In this document: one piece after another, positions 15,484 to 24,077 of the stretch
Position numbering within the stretch: position 1 is the first letter of the stretch
Layout: each line of letters begins with the position of its first letter
Assembly (NCBI GenBank): GCA_004554385.1
Contig: SFMO01000122.1
Coordinates: forward strand, 1-28,730
DNA from: Ruminococcus flavefaciens
Lineage (GTDB): Bacteria > Bacillota > Clostridia > Oscillospirales > Ruminococcaceae
DNA: 28,730 nt
Reading direction: 5' to 3'
The notes under the pieces: generated by a model
Database searches by the model: none
Told to the model about the DNA's origin: nothing
Seen by the model: the letters and a program-made list of their open reading frames with translations, nothing else
Made by a program: the position numbers and the translations under genes

Positions 15484-15954
15484 CTACATAAGCTTCTGTT
15501 TGGCACGGTAATAGGTAACTCTTGCCCAGTTTTCGCTTTTGCCGAATATCTCCCCTATCTCCCGGAAGCTCAGCTCCTGCGACGCGCGGAGAAGTATCAG
15601 CTCCTTTTCTGTTTCGGGCAGGGAGTGTACCTTTTTCAGCAGCCGCAGTCTGCTGTCGGAGCTCTCTGCCGCTTCGTCGGGACGGAGAGCATTGTCCTCG
15701 GTAAGCTCACTCAGCTCCTCGCCCTTGTGTCGGGTGCGTTTTCGGAGCTCTTCAAGCCATGCGTTACGTGCAATTCCGCACAGCCATGTGTATACCGAGC
15801 TTTCACCCTTATATTTATTTACGGAGCGGAGTGCACGGTAAAAGGTCTCCTGTGTAAGCTCCTCGGCAGTATCGGCGTTGCCGCACAGAGTCATCAGATA
15901 AAGAAAGACCTTTCTGCCGTTTTCTCTGTAGTATTTCTCCATATCCGACGACAT
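15484..15954 (-). CDS. RNA polymerase sigma-70 factor, ECF subfamily
   Basis: A 156-residue extracytoplasmic-function sigma factor. Region 2 spans about residues 8-75 (LYLMTLCGNADTAEELTQETFYRAL and YTWLCGIARNAW), followed by a short acidic linker, and region 4 lies at 108-156 with the helix-turn-helix LSFREIGEIFGKSENWARV. Length and two-domain design are standard. The ATG has GAGGAGG 7 nt upstream. It is co-directional with the anti-sigma gene, the usual arrangement, and upstream promoters include a TGTAAC -35-like site that fits ECF self-regulation. The regulon cannot be inferred. Confidence 0.93.
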   Translation of the reverse strand: MSSDMEKYYRENGRKVFLYLMTLCGNADTAEELTQETFYRALRSVNKYKGESSVYTWLCGIARNAWLEELRKRTRHKGEELSELTEDNALRPDEAAESSDSRLRLLKKVHSLPETEKELILLRASQELSFREIGEIFGKSENWARVTYYRAKQKLM

Positions 15955-15986
15955 CCCACCGCCTCCTCTCCTGAACGTTCACTTAT

Positions 15987-16014
15987 TAGTTGCACGAAAG
16001 AGCCGTCCGTTACA
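15987..16014 (-). promoter_or_regulatory. Putative ECF-type promoter of the sigma operon
   Basis: On the minus strand TGTAAC (16009-16014), the -35 type used by SigX/SigW-like factors, is followed after 16 bp by CAACTA. The spacer contains CTTTCGTGC, which recurs in the opposite promoter at the same distance from its -35. The -10 does not fit a known ECF consensus well, so this is tentative. Confidence 0.4.
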
Positions 16015-16036
16015 GAAAAAATCAAATATTTTCAAA

Positions 16037-16065
16037 TTGACATCGCAAATCTTTCGTGCTATACT
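16037..16065 (+). promoter_or_regulatory. Plus-strand promoter with CTTTCGTGC in the spacer
   Basis: TTGACA (16037-16042), 17 bp, TATACT (16060-16065) with TGC before the -10. It points to the dehydratase-activase operon, about 185 bp away, and runs head-on into the minus-strand promoter at 16088-16116. Confidence 0.6.
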
Positions 16066-16087
16066 GAAAAAGTATTGAATATACGCT

Positions 16088-16116
16088 ATTATAGCATTTT
16101 TCGGAGATATTAGCAA
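16088..16116 (-). promoter_or_regulatory. Minus-strand sigma-A promoter for the sigma/anti-sigma operon
   Basis: On the minus strand TTGCTA (16111-16116), a 17-bp spacer and a perfect TATAAT (16088-16093). It would give the ECF operon a basal transcript in addition to the ECF-like site closer to the gene. Confidence 0.6.
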
Positions 16117-16165
16117 CAAATTCTCTGTCTTAATTCTCAATTCCGGACTGTAAACTTCTCCTCAC

Positions 16166-16194
16166 TTGCTATTTATATTAATGTATGGTATAAT
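16166..16194 (+). promoter_or_regulatory. Promoter of the dehydratase-activase operon
   Basis: TTGCTA (16166-16171), 17 bp, TATAAT (16189-16194) preceded by TGG as an extended -10. The predicted leader is about 55 nt. Confidence 0.75.
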
Positions 16195-16254
16195 AAAAAG
16201 ATAGCGACGGAACGCAGACGCTCCGCTGAACGATTACTTCTACTGAGGTGTAAA

Positions 16255-19245
16255 ATGTCAAATAAATATTCTCTCGGCATAGATGTGGGCTCTACCACGG
16301 TAAAAACAGTAATTACAGACGCTGACGGAGAAATAGTATACTCCAAATATCAGCGCCACCTTTCAAAGGTCAAGGAGACCGTTACAGACCAGCTGAAGAT
16401 AATACAGGCTGACCATCCCAATGAGGAATTCACTGTATGTATCACCGGCTCGGCAGGTCTCGGCCTTGCCAATTCCGCAAATATCCCCTTCGTGCAGGAG
16501 GTTCATGCGGCTTTTCTTGCTGTTAAGCAGAAGCAGCCCGACGCTGACGCAGTCATCGAGCTTGGCGGCGAGGACGCTAAGATAATCTTCCTTACAGGCG
16601 GCGTTGAACAGCGTATGAACGGTACCTGCGCAGGCGGTACGGGAGCCTTCATCGACCAGATGGCTACACTTCTCGGTATAACTGCCGACGAGCTTGACGA
16701 ACTCTCACTCCACGCCCAGAAAGTCTACCCCATAGCTTCACGCTGCGGAGTTTTCGCTAAATCCGATATACAGCCCCTTCTCAATCAGGGTGCAAGACGT
16801 GAGGACGTTGCCGCAAGTATCTTTCAGGCGGTAGTTGACCAGACCGTTTCGGGACTTGCTCAGGGACGTACTATCGAGGGCAAGGTACTTTTCCTCGGAG
16901 GTCCGCTGTTCTTCCTCAAGGGATTGAAGAACGCTTTCAAAAAGACTCTCGGACTCGACGAAAAACACGCTGTATTTCCGCCTGAAGCTCCTGTTTTCGT
17001 GGCATACGGCTGTGCAATATACGCAGCGTCTGCCGAGGATTCCTTCAAAATAGAGGACATAATCGACAGGATAAGCAATGCAAAGGCTTCTGACGACATC
17101 GTCACAGGTGAGCCCCTTTTCCGCTCACACGCCGAGTACGACAAATTCATCGAGCGCCATAAGAAGTTTGACCTTGGATATGCCGATATACGTACATATA
17201 AGGGCGACGCTTACCTCGGTATCGACGCAGGCTCAACCACCACGAAGCTTGTGCTCATAACCGATGACGGACGTATGCTCTATAACCACTATTCTTCAAA
17301 TCAGGGACAGCCCCTTGACAAGATAGCCGACCAGGTAAAGCGTATCTACTCAGCCATGAACCCCGATATAACCATAAAGGGCTCAGCTGTAACAGGCTAC
17401 GGCGAAGACCTCATCAAGGCAGGTCTTTCCGTTGACCACGGTATAGTTGAGACTGTTGCCCACTTCAAGGCCGCCGCTTACTTCTGCCCCGACGTTGACT
17501 TCATCATCGACATCGGCGGACAGGACATCAAGTGCTTCAAGATAAAAAACAAGAGCATCGACAGCATTATGCTCAACGAGGCTTGTTCCTCGGGCTGCGG
17601 CTCTTTCATACAGACATTCGCTATGGCTTTAGGCTATGATATTGCGGAGTTCTCACAGCTGGGACTCTTTGCAGAGCACCCTGTTGATTTAGGCTCGCGA
17701 TGTACAGTATTTATGAACAGCTCCGTAAAGCAGGCTCAGAAGGACGGCGCGACAGTAGAAGACATCTCCGCAGGTCTTTCATCGTCTATTATCAAGAACG
17801 CCATATACAAGGTAATTCGTGCCAATTCTCCCGATGACCTGGGCAAGAATATCGTCGTACAGGGAGGAACCTTCCTCAACGACGCAGTTCTCCGCTCATT
17901 TGAGAAGGAGCTTGGCAGAAACGTTATCCGTCCTGCTATCTCGGGACTTATGGGAGCTTTCGGATGTGCCCTCTACGCTAAGGAGAGAGCAAACGGCGAG
18001 CCCTCAAAGCTCATTTCCGCCGAAGAGCTCGAAAACTTCACATATGAATCACGCTCGGCTAACTGCGGCGGATGTACCGCTCACTGTCAGCTGAACATCA
18101 TAAACTTCGGCAAGGGCAGACGCTTCATTTCGGGCAACCGCTGCGAAAAGGGCGGCGGAATAGCCAACAGGAACACTGTCCCCAATCTCTACGAATTCAA
18201 GTACGACAGTATACTCAATACCGTCAAGACTCATCAGCCCAAGCGTTTCCGCGGTACAGTGGGACTGCCCCTTGCACTGGGATTCTACGAGCAGCTGCCA
18301 TTCTGGCATATGCTGTTCACAAGCCTTGGATTCAGAACAGTCATCTCTGACGAGAGCTCCCGTGATATGTACTATCTCGGTCAGCACACTATCCCCTCGG
18401 ATACGGTATGCTACCCTGCAAAGCTCACCCACGGACATATCGAGAATCTCCTCGACAAGGGCGTAGACTTCATCTTCTACCCCTGCATGAGCTACAACAT
18501 CGATGAGGGCAGCAGTGATAACCACTTCAACTGTCCTGTAGTCGCCTATTATCCGGAGCTTCTCCTTGCCAATAATCCGCGCCTCAACAAGGACAACTTC
18601 GTTCACCCATACCTCGACCTCAACATAAAAAAGAACGTCATAAAGGTAATGGGACAGGTGCTGAAGAAATACAACGTCAAGGGCAGGATACCCGACGCCG
18701 TAGACAAGGCTTATGAGGCTCTTGATACATACCGCAATACGGTCACACGCAAAGCCTACGAGATAATCGAACAGGCAAGAGCTGAGGGACGCAAGATAAT
18801 CGTCATCGCAGGCCGTCCCTACCATATAGACAAGGAAATAAACCACGGCATACACAAGCTTGTATCAAGCCTCGGAATGGCTGTTATAACCGAGGACAGC
18901 GTGGCAGGTCTTGTAAGGACTCCGAAGCTGGGCGTCCTCAATCAGTGGACTTACCATTCGAGACTTTACCGTGCGGCTAAGTATGTGACTACTCAGCCCG
19001 ATATGCAGCTCATACAGCTGGTATCCTTCGGCTGCGGCATCGACGCCGTAACAGGCGACGAGGTGAGAAATATCCTCGAAAGCCGCGGAAAGCTCTATAC
19101 TCAGCTGAAAATCGACGAGATAAACAACCTCGGCGCAGCAAGGATAAGACTGAGAAGCCTTGTTGCTGCTATGGAACAGGCAGAGCAGAAGCCTGCCGCA
19201 AAGCCCGAGGTACAGCCCGTGCGGATCCCACAGGCTGTGAAGTAA
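16255..19245 (+). CDS. Double-ASKHA acyl-CoA dehydratase activase-related protein with DUF2229 domain
   Basis: A 996-residue relative of HgdC, the ATP-driven iron-sulfur activator of 2-hydroxyacyl-CoA dehydratases. Two complete ASKHA (actin-like ATPase) units follow each other: residues 5-262 with GIDVGSTTVKT (8-18), and 320-576 with GIDAGSTTTKL (322-332). Each keeps the cluster cysteine pair, C125 and C164 in the first, C444 and C483 in the second, both 39 residues apart as in the homodimeric activator, where two subunits share one [4Fe-4S]. A four-cysteine segment follows (C604, C607, C611, C630) and then a DUF2229-type region (about 660-930). The start ATG follows ACTGAGGTGTAAA. The substrate is unknown. 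The 3' neighbour supplies the dehydratase-like part. Confidence 0.85.
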   Translation: MSNKYSLGIDVGSTTVKTVITDADGEIVYSKYQRHLSKVKETVTDQLKIIQADHPNEEFTVCITGSAGLGLANSANIPFVQEVHAAFLAVKQKQPDADAVIELGGEDAKIIFLTGGVEQRMNGTCAGGTGAFIDQMATLLGITADELDELSLHAQKVYPIASRCGVFAKSDIQPLLNQGARREDVAASIFQAVVDQTVSGLAQGRTIEGKVLFLGGPLFFLKGLKNAFKKTLGLDEKHAVFPPEAPVFVAYGCAIYAASAEDSFKIEDIIDRISNAKASDDIVTGEPLFRSHAEYDKFIERHKKFDLGYADIRTYKGDAYLGIDAGSTTTKLVLITDDGRMLYNHYSSNQGQPLDKIADQVKRIYSAMNPDITIKGSAVTGYGEDLIKAGLSVDHGIVETVAHFKAAAYFCPDVDFIIDIGGQDIKCFKIKNKSIDSIMLNEACSSGCGSFIQTFAMALGYDIAEFSQLGLFAEHPVDLGSRCTVFMNSSVKQAQKDGATVEDISAGLSSSIIKNAIYKVIRANSPDDLGKNIVVQGGTFLNDAVLRSFEKELGRNVIRPAISGLMGAFGCALYAKERANGEPSKLISAEELENFTYESRSANCGGCTAHCQLNIINFGKGRRFISGNRCEKGGGIANRNTVPNLYEFKYDSILNTVKTHQPKRFRGTVGLPLALGFYEQLPFWHMLFTSLGFRTVISDESSRDMYYLGQHTIPSDTVCYPAKLTHGHIENLLDKGVDFIFYPCMSYNIDEGSSDNHFNCPVVAYYPELLLANNPRLNKDNFVHPYLDLNIKKNVIKVMGQVLKKYNVKGRIPDAVDKAYEALDTYRNTVTRKAYEIIEQARAEGRKIIVIAGRPYHIDKEINHGIHKLVSSLGMAVITEDSVAGLVRTPKLGVLNQWTYHSRLYRAAKYVTTQPDMQLIQLVSFGCGIDAVTGDEVRNILESRGKLYTQLKIDEINNLGAARIRLRSLVAAMEQAEQKPAAKPEVQPVRIPQAVK

Positions 19246-19261
19246 TGATACGGAGGTCATT

Positions 19262-20491
19262 ATGCCCGAATATGCAAAATTTACCGAGGATATGATAAAA
19301 ACCCATACTATCCTCGTTCCCGATATGCTGCCCATACACTTCAAAATGCTCATATCCATATTTGAAGCAAAGGGCTATAAGCTGGAGCTGCTGCGCAACG
19401 ACTCACGCTCGGTAGTAGACGAGGGACTTAAAAACGTCCACAATGACGCCTGCTACCCTGCTCTGCTGGTAATAGGACAGTTCATGGACGCGCTGAAAAG
19501 CGGCAAGTACGATCCCGACAAGACCGCTCTCCTCATCACTCAGACAGGAGGCGGCTGCCGTGCTTCAAACTATATACACCTGCTGAGAAAGGCTGTTGCC
19601 AAGAATTATCCGCAGATACCTGTGGTATCCCTGAATTTCAGCGGACTCGAAAAGGACAGTGCCTTCAGGATAACCGCACCCATGTTCCTGAAAATGCTCT
19701 ACGCCGTACTCTACGGCGACCTGCTCATGACCTGCTACAACAAGTGCAGAGCATATGAGATAAACAAGGGCGAATCAAAGAAAATGCTGGATAAATGGCA
19801 TAGAAGACTGTGCAATATCTTCCTGAAGGGCAGCAAGATGTTCCTCAGGACCAAGAAGGTCTACAGGGATATTCTGGACGATTTCGCTTCTATCCCTCTC
19901 AGCAGCGAGAAGAAGATAAGAGTCGGCATAGTAGGCGAGATATACGTAAAATATTCTCCCCTTGCAAACAATCACCTTGAGGACTTCCTCATCTCTGAGG
20001 GCTGCGAACCTGTTGTGCCCTCTCTGCTCGAATTCGTAATGTACTGCGCCGCAGGAACTTTCAACGACGCAAAGATATACGACCACCCCACCAAGCAGTC
20101 CCTGTTCAATAAGATAGGCTATGACCTCATCTACGCAAAGCAGAAGGAACTCATAAACGTAATGAAGGAACAGGGAAGCTTCGAGCCTCTCCATGACTTC
20201 GAGTACCTTAGAAAGCTGGCTGACAAGTATATAAATCAGGGCGTAGTTATGGGCGAGGGCTGGCTCATACCGGCGGAAATGGCTGCTCTGGCAAAGTCCG
20301 GCGTCGAGAATATCATCTGCACTCAGCCCTTTGGCTGTCTGCCCAATCATATAGTCGCAAAGGGTATGTCACGCGCCATCAAGGAGGACAACCCAAATGC
20401 CAATATAGTCGCTATCGACTACGACCCGGGCGCCACAAGAGTCAACCAGGAAAACCGCATAAAGCTCATGCTTGCCAACGCAAGACTCTGA
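19262..20491 (+). CDS. 2-hydroxyacyl-CoA dehydratase (HgdB-like) family protein
   Basis: A 409-residue protein resembling the HgdB/BcrBC-type dehydratase or reductase subunit. Conserved cysteines lie in NDACYPA (C64), TGGGCRASNY (C99), and near the end CTQPFGCLPNH (C353, C359), candidates for [4Fe-4S] ligation. In many Firmicutes this module is, to my knowledge, fused to the C-terminus of the activase in one chain of about 1400 residues; here it is a separate gene, 16 bp after the activase stop, with its own GGAGG and ATG, so the split is real and not a sequencing frameshift. It is expected to take low-potential electrons from the activase for an unknown reduction or dehydration. Confidence 0.83.
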   Translation: MPEYAKFTEDMIKTHTILVPDMLPIHFKMLISIFEAKGYKLELLRNDSRSVVDEGLKNVHNDACYPALLVIGQFMDALKSGKYDPDKTALLITQTGGGCRASNYIHLLRKAVAKNYPQIPVVSLNFSGLEKDSAFRITAPMFLKMLYAVLYGDLLMTCYNKCRAYEINKGESKKMLDKWHRRLCNIFLKGSKMFLRTKKVYRDILDDFASIPLSSEKKIRVGIVGEIYVKYSPLANNHLEDFLISEGCEPVVPSLLEFVMYCAAGTFNDAKIYDHPTKQSLFNKIGYDLIYAKQKELINVMKEQGSFEPLHDFEYLRKLADKYINQGVVMGEGWLIPAEMAALAKSGVENIICTQPFGCLPNHIVAKGMSRAIKEDNPNANIVAIDYDPGATRVNQENRIKLMLANARL

Positions 20492-20516
20492 GCCCCATAC
20501 ACAAGGAGCTTTCAAC

Positions 20517-21377
20517 ATGATAAAAACAAGAACAGGTCAGGTCATAGAATCAAACGCAAAACAGAACAAGCTTCTGAAAAAACTATACGGAAATGTTTTC
20601 GGCAGAGTCCTGCTGAAAACGCTGTCGGCTCCTGCCATTTCAAAAGCCGCAGGCTGCTTTATGGACTCACCGCCGTCAAAGCTGCTCATAAAGCCTTTTA
20701 TCAGGCGCAGCGGCATCGATACCTCGCAGTATATAATGACGGGCTTCCGCTCGTACAATGACTTCTTCACCCGTGTGGTAAAGCTTGGAAAGCGCCCTAT
20801 AGACCGCACTCCCGACCACCTCATAAGCCCCTGCGATTCAAAGCTCACCGCCTATAAGATAGGCAGAGACAGCATATTCCGCATAAAGGGCTCACGCTAC
20901 AGAGTCACCGACCTTCTTCAGAACGACTTCCTCGCAAAGCGCTTCAGCGGAGGATACTGTCTTATTTTCAGACTTGAGGTGGACGACTACCACCGCTACT
21001 GCTATATCGATGACGGCACTAAGTCAGAAAACACCTTCATTGCAGGAGAGCTCCACACCGTAAATCCCATAGCTCTTGAAAGATACAATATCTATAAGCG
21101 CAACTGCCGCGAGTACACAGTGCTCCATACCGAGAATTTCGGCGATGTGGTACAGGTCGAGGTGGGAGCTATGATGGTGGGCAGGATAGTCAACCACCAC
21201 GGCGAGGCATCCTTCCGCAGAGGCGACGAAAAGGGTAAATTCGAATTCGGCGGCTCTACCATAGTCATGCTCTTCGGCAGAGACAGTATACGTATAGACG
21301 AGGATATACTCCGCAATTCCGCAGAGGGTATCGAAACTGTGGTCAAATACGGTGAAAAAATAGGAATAAAAGCATAA
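20517..21377 (+). CDS. psd: Phosphatidylserine decarboxylase
   Basis: Psd turns phosphatidylserine into phosphatidylethanolamine at the membrane, using a pyruvoyl group made by self-cleavage. The 286-residue proenzyme shows the cleavage motif GGST at 245-248, where Ser247 would become the pyruvoyl residue, together with Asp107 (SPCDSKL) and His159 (DDYHRYCY), the expected Asp-His-Ser set for self-processing. The chosen ATG has AAGGAG upstream; an in-frame ATG 15 codons earlier overlaps the end of the previous gene and has no such site. It lies 25 bp after the HgdB-like gene, in the same operon. No phosphatidylserine synthase gene (pssA) is visible in the window. Confidence 0.94.
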   Translation: MIKTRTGQVIESNAKQNKLLKKLYGNVFGRVLLKTLSAPAISKAAGCFMDSPPSKLLIKPFIRRSGIDTSQYIMTGFRSYNDFFTRVVKLGKRPIDRTPDHLISPCDSKLTAYKIGRDSIFRIKGSRYRVTDLLQNDFLAKRFSGGYCLIFRLEVDDYHRYCYIDDGTKSENTFIAGELHTVNPIALERYNIYKRNCREYTVLHTENFGDVVQVEVGAMMVGRIVNHHGEASFRRGDEKGKFEFGGSTIVMLFGRDSIRIDEDILRNSAEGIETVVKYGEKIGIKA

Positions 21378-21401
21378 GGACACAGAATACAGGAGATAAA
21401 G

Positions 21402-22097
21402 ATGAAAAAAGCCATTATTCTTTTACTTTGCGCTTCAATGCTCGGCACTGTGGGCTGCCTTGAAAAGAAAAAGCCCGAATCAAAGCCGAAAACAATATAT
21501 TATGACGAAAACGGCAACCCCATAGCCAATCCGCCTGCCAAGGACGGCGAAACTCAGCCCCCTGTACCTACAGAGCCCACAACTCCGCCTCCGACAGCTC
21601 CCGAGGGCATCTTTGACGTTGATGTGGTGCGTCAGAACATCTATATCAAAGGGCAGCTCATTGACCTTCCCAAAAAGCTGGGAGAATTTCCCGCAGGCTG
21701 GACCTACACTCTCTATGACAGAAAGGAATACAACCTCAAGGAGGGCAGCGGTCTTGCAAAAATGTATTACTGCGGAGAGGAAATGGGCACGGTAATGCTG
21801 GAGGACTGCTATGACGGCAAAGAGGCAGAAAGCACAGCATACAGTATCTCCACCCATGAGGAGAACAGCAATATCTACGGCATAACTCCCCATGTTTCCA
21901 CCGTAGATGACGTAAAAGCACATATCGGCGAGCCCGATGAGGAATTCAACAATGAACGCCCCTTCGAGCATTCATTCAGATACGGCATTTCCGAGGGCGA
22001 GGACGAAAAAGGCGTTCTCCGCGCCAATATGCTCAGCGTCTCCTTCGACGAGGACGGCGTAGTTGACCTTGTAAGCGTTTACTATTCCAGAAAATGA
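21402..22097 (+). CDS. Lipoprotein with proline-rich linker, unknown function
   Basis: A 231-residue predicted lipoprotein. The signal peptide MKKAIILLLCASMLGTVGC ends in a lipobox with Cys19. A charged stretch follows, then a Pro/Thr-rich linker at about 43-69 (PPVPTEPTTPPPTAP) that would hold the folded part away from the membrane. The C-terminal 160 residues hold beta-rich segments without a domain I can name. The ATG follows CAGGAGAT. It is the last gene of the activase-psd operon, 24 bp after psd, and is followed by a terminator. Confidence 0.88.
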   Translation: MKKAIILLLCASMLGTVGCLEKKKPESKPKTIYYDENGNPIANPPAKDGETQPPVPTEPTTPPPTAPEGIFDVDVVRQNIYIKGQLIDLPKKLGEFPAGWTYTLYDRKEYNLKEGSGLAKMYYCGEEMGTVMLEDCYDGKEAESTAYSISTHEENSNIYGITPHVSTVDDVKAHIGEPDEEFNNERPFEHSFRYGISEGEDEKGVLRANMLSVSFDEDGVVDLVSVYYSRK

Positions 22098-22108
22098 CAA
22101 CTAACAGT

Positions 22109-22141
22109 ATACCGGGCCTGAACCACGGACCCGGTATTTTT
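22109..22141 (+). terminator. Intrinsic terminator of the activase-psd-lipoprotein operon
   Basis: ATACCGGG/CCCGGTAT (22109-22116 with 22130-22137), strengthened by an inner CC/GG pair, and followed by TTTTTA. It lies 11 bp past the lipoprotein stop codon. Confidence 0.85.
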
Positions 22142-22201
22142 ATGCACTTTCGCGGGGCTGCACCTTTTTTGCGGAATACAGAAAAAATTTCAGCAATCCC
22201 C

Positions 22202-22230
22202 TTGACAAAAGCATTAAGATGTAGTATAAT
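22202..22230 (+). promoter_or_regulatory. ylxM-ffh-rpsP-khpA promoter, full consensus
   Basis: TTGACA (22202-22207), 17 bp and TATAAT (22225-22230). The leader before ylxM is about 37 nt. Confidence 0.9.
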
Positions 22231-22274
22231 GTGTAAAGTGATTTTGCATTACACCCAAAAGAGGTACGCGAAAA

Positions 22275-22610
22275 ATGGCTAAGGAATTAAAATTCGTAAT
22301 GCTTCTCGACTGCTACGGAGACCTGCTGACAGACCACCAGCGCAGTATCATGGAGCTGTATTACTGCGAGGACCTCTCCCTTGCGGAGATAGGTCAGCCG
22401 CTGGATATTACCAGACAGGCTGTGCGCAGCATCATAAAGCGTACCGAGGACATTCTCCTCAACTATGAGGAAAAGCTGGGCTTCGCCGAAAGGCTCAGAA
22501 AAATGCGTGAGTGCTTCCATAATATCGAAGCCGCCGCGGAGCATATCACTGACGAAAATACCAGAAACATCATACTCTCCGAGACCGCTAAGGGCGGAGA
22601 GCTTCTGTAA
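22275..22610 (+). CDS. ylxM: YlxM family (UPF0122) DNA-binding-like protein
   Basis: A 111-residue protein with a sigma-70 region-4-like helix-turn-helix at about residues 17-62 (LTDHQRSIMELYYCEDLSLAEI and ITRQAVRSIIKR), and a helical C-terminal part. YlxM is encoded next to ffh in most Firmicutes and has been reported to act on the signal recognition particle, despite its DNA-binding look. Here it is the first gene of the operon, 21 bp before ffh. The ATG has GAGGT 9 nt upstream. The frame and length are typical. Confidence 0.92.
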   Translation: MAKELKFVMLLDCYGDLLTDHQRSIMELYYCEDLSLAEIGQPLDITRQAVRSIIKRTEDILLNYEEKLGFAERLRKMRECFHNIEAAAEHITDENTRNIILSETAKGGELL

Positions 22611-22631
22611 AATATACCAAGGAGGCTCGTC

Positions 22632-24014
22632 ATGGCATTTGAAGGACTTTCCGAAAAACTGAATAACGTCTTCAAAAAACTCAAATCAAGAGGTAAACTG
22701 ACTGAGTCCGATGTTAAAGAGGCTATGCGTGAGGTGCGTCTCGCACTTCTGGAAGCCGATGTAAGCTACAAGGTAGTCAAGGACTTCGTAAAAAGCGTAA
22801 CAGAAAGAGCTGTCGGCGAGGAAGTGCTGGCAAGCCTTACTCCTGCTCAGCAGGTCATAAAGATAGTTAACGAAGAGCTGGTATCCCTCATGGGTAACAG
22901 CAACGCAAGAATAAATATGGCATCAAAGCCGCCAACGGTCATTATGATGTGCGGACTTCAGGGTTCAGGTAAGACCACCCACGCCGCAAAGCTGGCTAAG
23001 CTCCTCAAAAAGGAAGGACACCGTCCTCTGCTTGCTGCCTGCGATATTTACAGACCTGCGGCTATAAATCAGTTACAGGTTGTAGGCGCAAAGGCTGACG
23101 TAAAGGTATTCGAAATGGGACAGACCGACCCTGTGGAAATTGCAAAGAAGGCTCTTGCCTACGCCAAGGACTACGGTCACGACATCCTTATCATCGATAC
23201 CGCAGGACGTCTCCACATCGATGAGGCTCTCATGGATGAGCTGGTAAACATCAAGGCTGAAACTCATCCTGACGAAATAATGCTTGTCGTAGACGCTATG
23301 ACAGGTCAGGACGCTGTTAACGTAGCTAAGGCATTCGACGACGCTGTGGGTATCACAGGTGTGCTTATGTCAAAGCTCGATTCAGATACAAGAGGCGGTG
23401 CGGCTCTGTCCGTACTCTCAGTTACAGGTAAGCCCATCAAGTTCGTGGGTATGGGCGAAAAGCTCGACGATTTCGAGCAGTTCCACCCCGAGAGAATGGC
23501 TTCACGTATCCTCGGCATGGGCGATGTGCTCACACTCATCGAAAAAGCCGAGAACGTCATGTCCCAGAAGGACGCTGAAAAGCTCACCAAGAAGTTTAAG
23601 GAGAACAAGTTCGATATGGACGACCTCCTTGACCAGATGAAGCAGATCAAGCGCATGGGTTCAATGAAGTCAATACTCGGAATGCTCCCCGGCGTGGGCG
23701 ACAAGATAAAGGATGCCGATATCGACGACAGCCAGCTTAACAGGATAGAGGCTATGATAACCTCTATGACCAAGGCTGAACGCGCTAAACCGTCTATCAT
23801 CAACCCGTCACGCAAAAAGCGTATCGCTAACGGCTCGGGTACAAAGGTAGAGGAGGTCAACAGACTCCTCAAGCAGTTCGACCAGATGCAGAAGATGATG
23901 AAGCAGTTCACAGGCAAGAGCGGAAAAATGTCGCTCCGCAAGGCAAGAAAGAACTTAGCAGGCATGAACTTCGACAAGCTCACAGGCAAGGGCGGCGGAA
24001 ATCTGCCGTTCTGA
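22632..24014 (+). CDS. ffh: Signal recognition particle protein Ffh
   Basis: Ffh is the GTPase that binds signal sequences emerging from the ribosome and brings them with SRP RNA to FtsY at the membrane. The 460-residue protein has the N domain (1-90), the G domain with GLQGSGKTTHAAKLA (108-122), DTAGRLHID (189-197), DAMTGQDAVN (221-230) and SKLDSDTRGG, and a methionine-rich M domain from about 325 that includes SGTKVEEVNRLLKQF and QMQKMMKQF. The length is normal. The ATG follows AAGGAGGC. The SRP RNA gene is not recognisable in this window. Confidence 0.97.
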   Translation: MAFEGLSEKLNNVFKKLKSRGKLTESDVKEAMREVRLALLEADVSYKVVKDFVKSVTERAVGEEVLASLTPAQQVIKIVNEELVSLMGNSNARINMASKPPTVIMMCGLQGSGKTTHAAKLAKLLKKEGHRPLLAACDIYRPAAINQLQVVGAKADVKVFEMGQTDPVEIAKKALAYAKDYGHDILIIDTAGRLHIDEALMDELVNIKAETHPDEIMLVVDAMTGQDAVNVAKAFDDAVGITGVLMSKLDSDTRGGAALSVLSVTGKPIKFVGMGEKLDDFEQFHPERMASRILGMGDVLTLIEKAENVMSQKDAEKLTKKFKENKFDMDDLLDQMKQIKRMGSMKSILGMLPGVGDKIKDADIDDSQLNRIEAMITSMTKAERAKPSIINPSRKKRIANGSGTKVEEVNRLLKQFDQMQKMMKQFTGKSGKMSLRKARKNLAGMNFDKLTGKGGGNLPF

Positions 24015-24077
24015 CAAAGCTTTCAATGCGGTCTCCCGCCGCTTGAATATATATTCTTTTTTCGGAGGTGAATTTAA

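Noticed and set aside
18049..18855. Long open frame on the minus strand opposite the activase gene (268 codons)
   Set aside because: It lies fully antisense to a well-supported gene, has no recognisable domain or ribosome binding site, and arises from the codon bias of the true frame. The same holds for the antisense frames at 5822-6484, 19775-20350, 23306-23989 and 26584-27234.
19243..19264. Frameshift or nonsense mutation splitting a fused activase-dehydratase gene
   Set aside because: A stop, a 16-bp gap with GGAGG and a proper ATG separate the two, and both proteins look complete, so a natural split is more likely.
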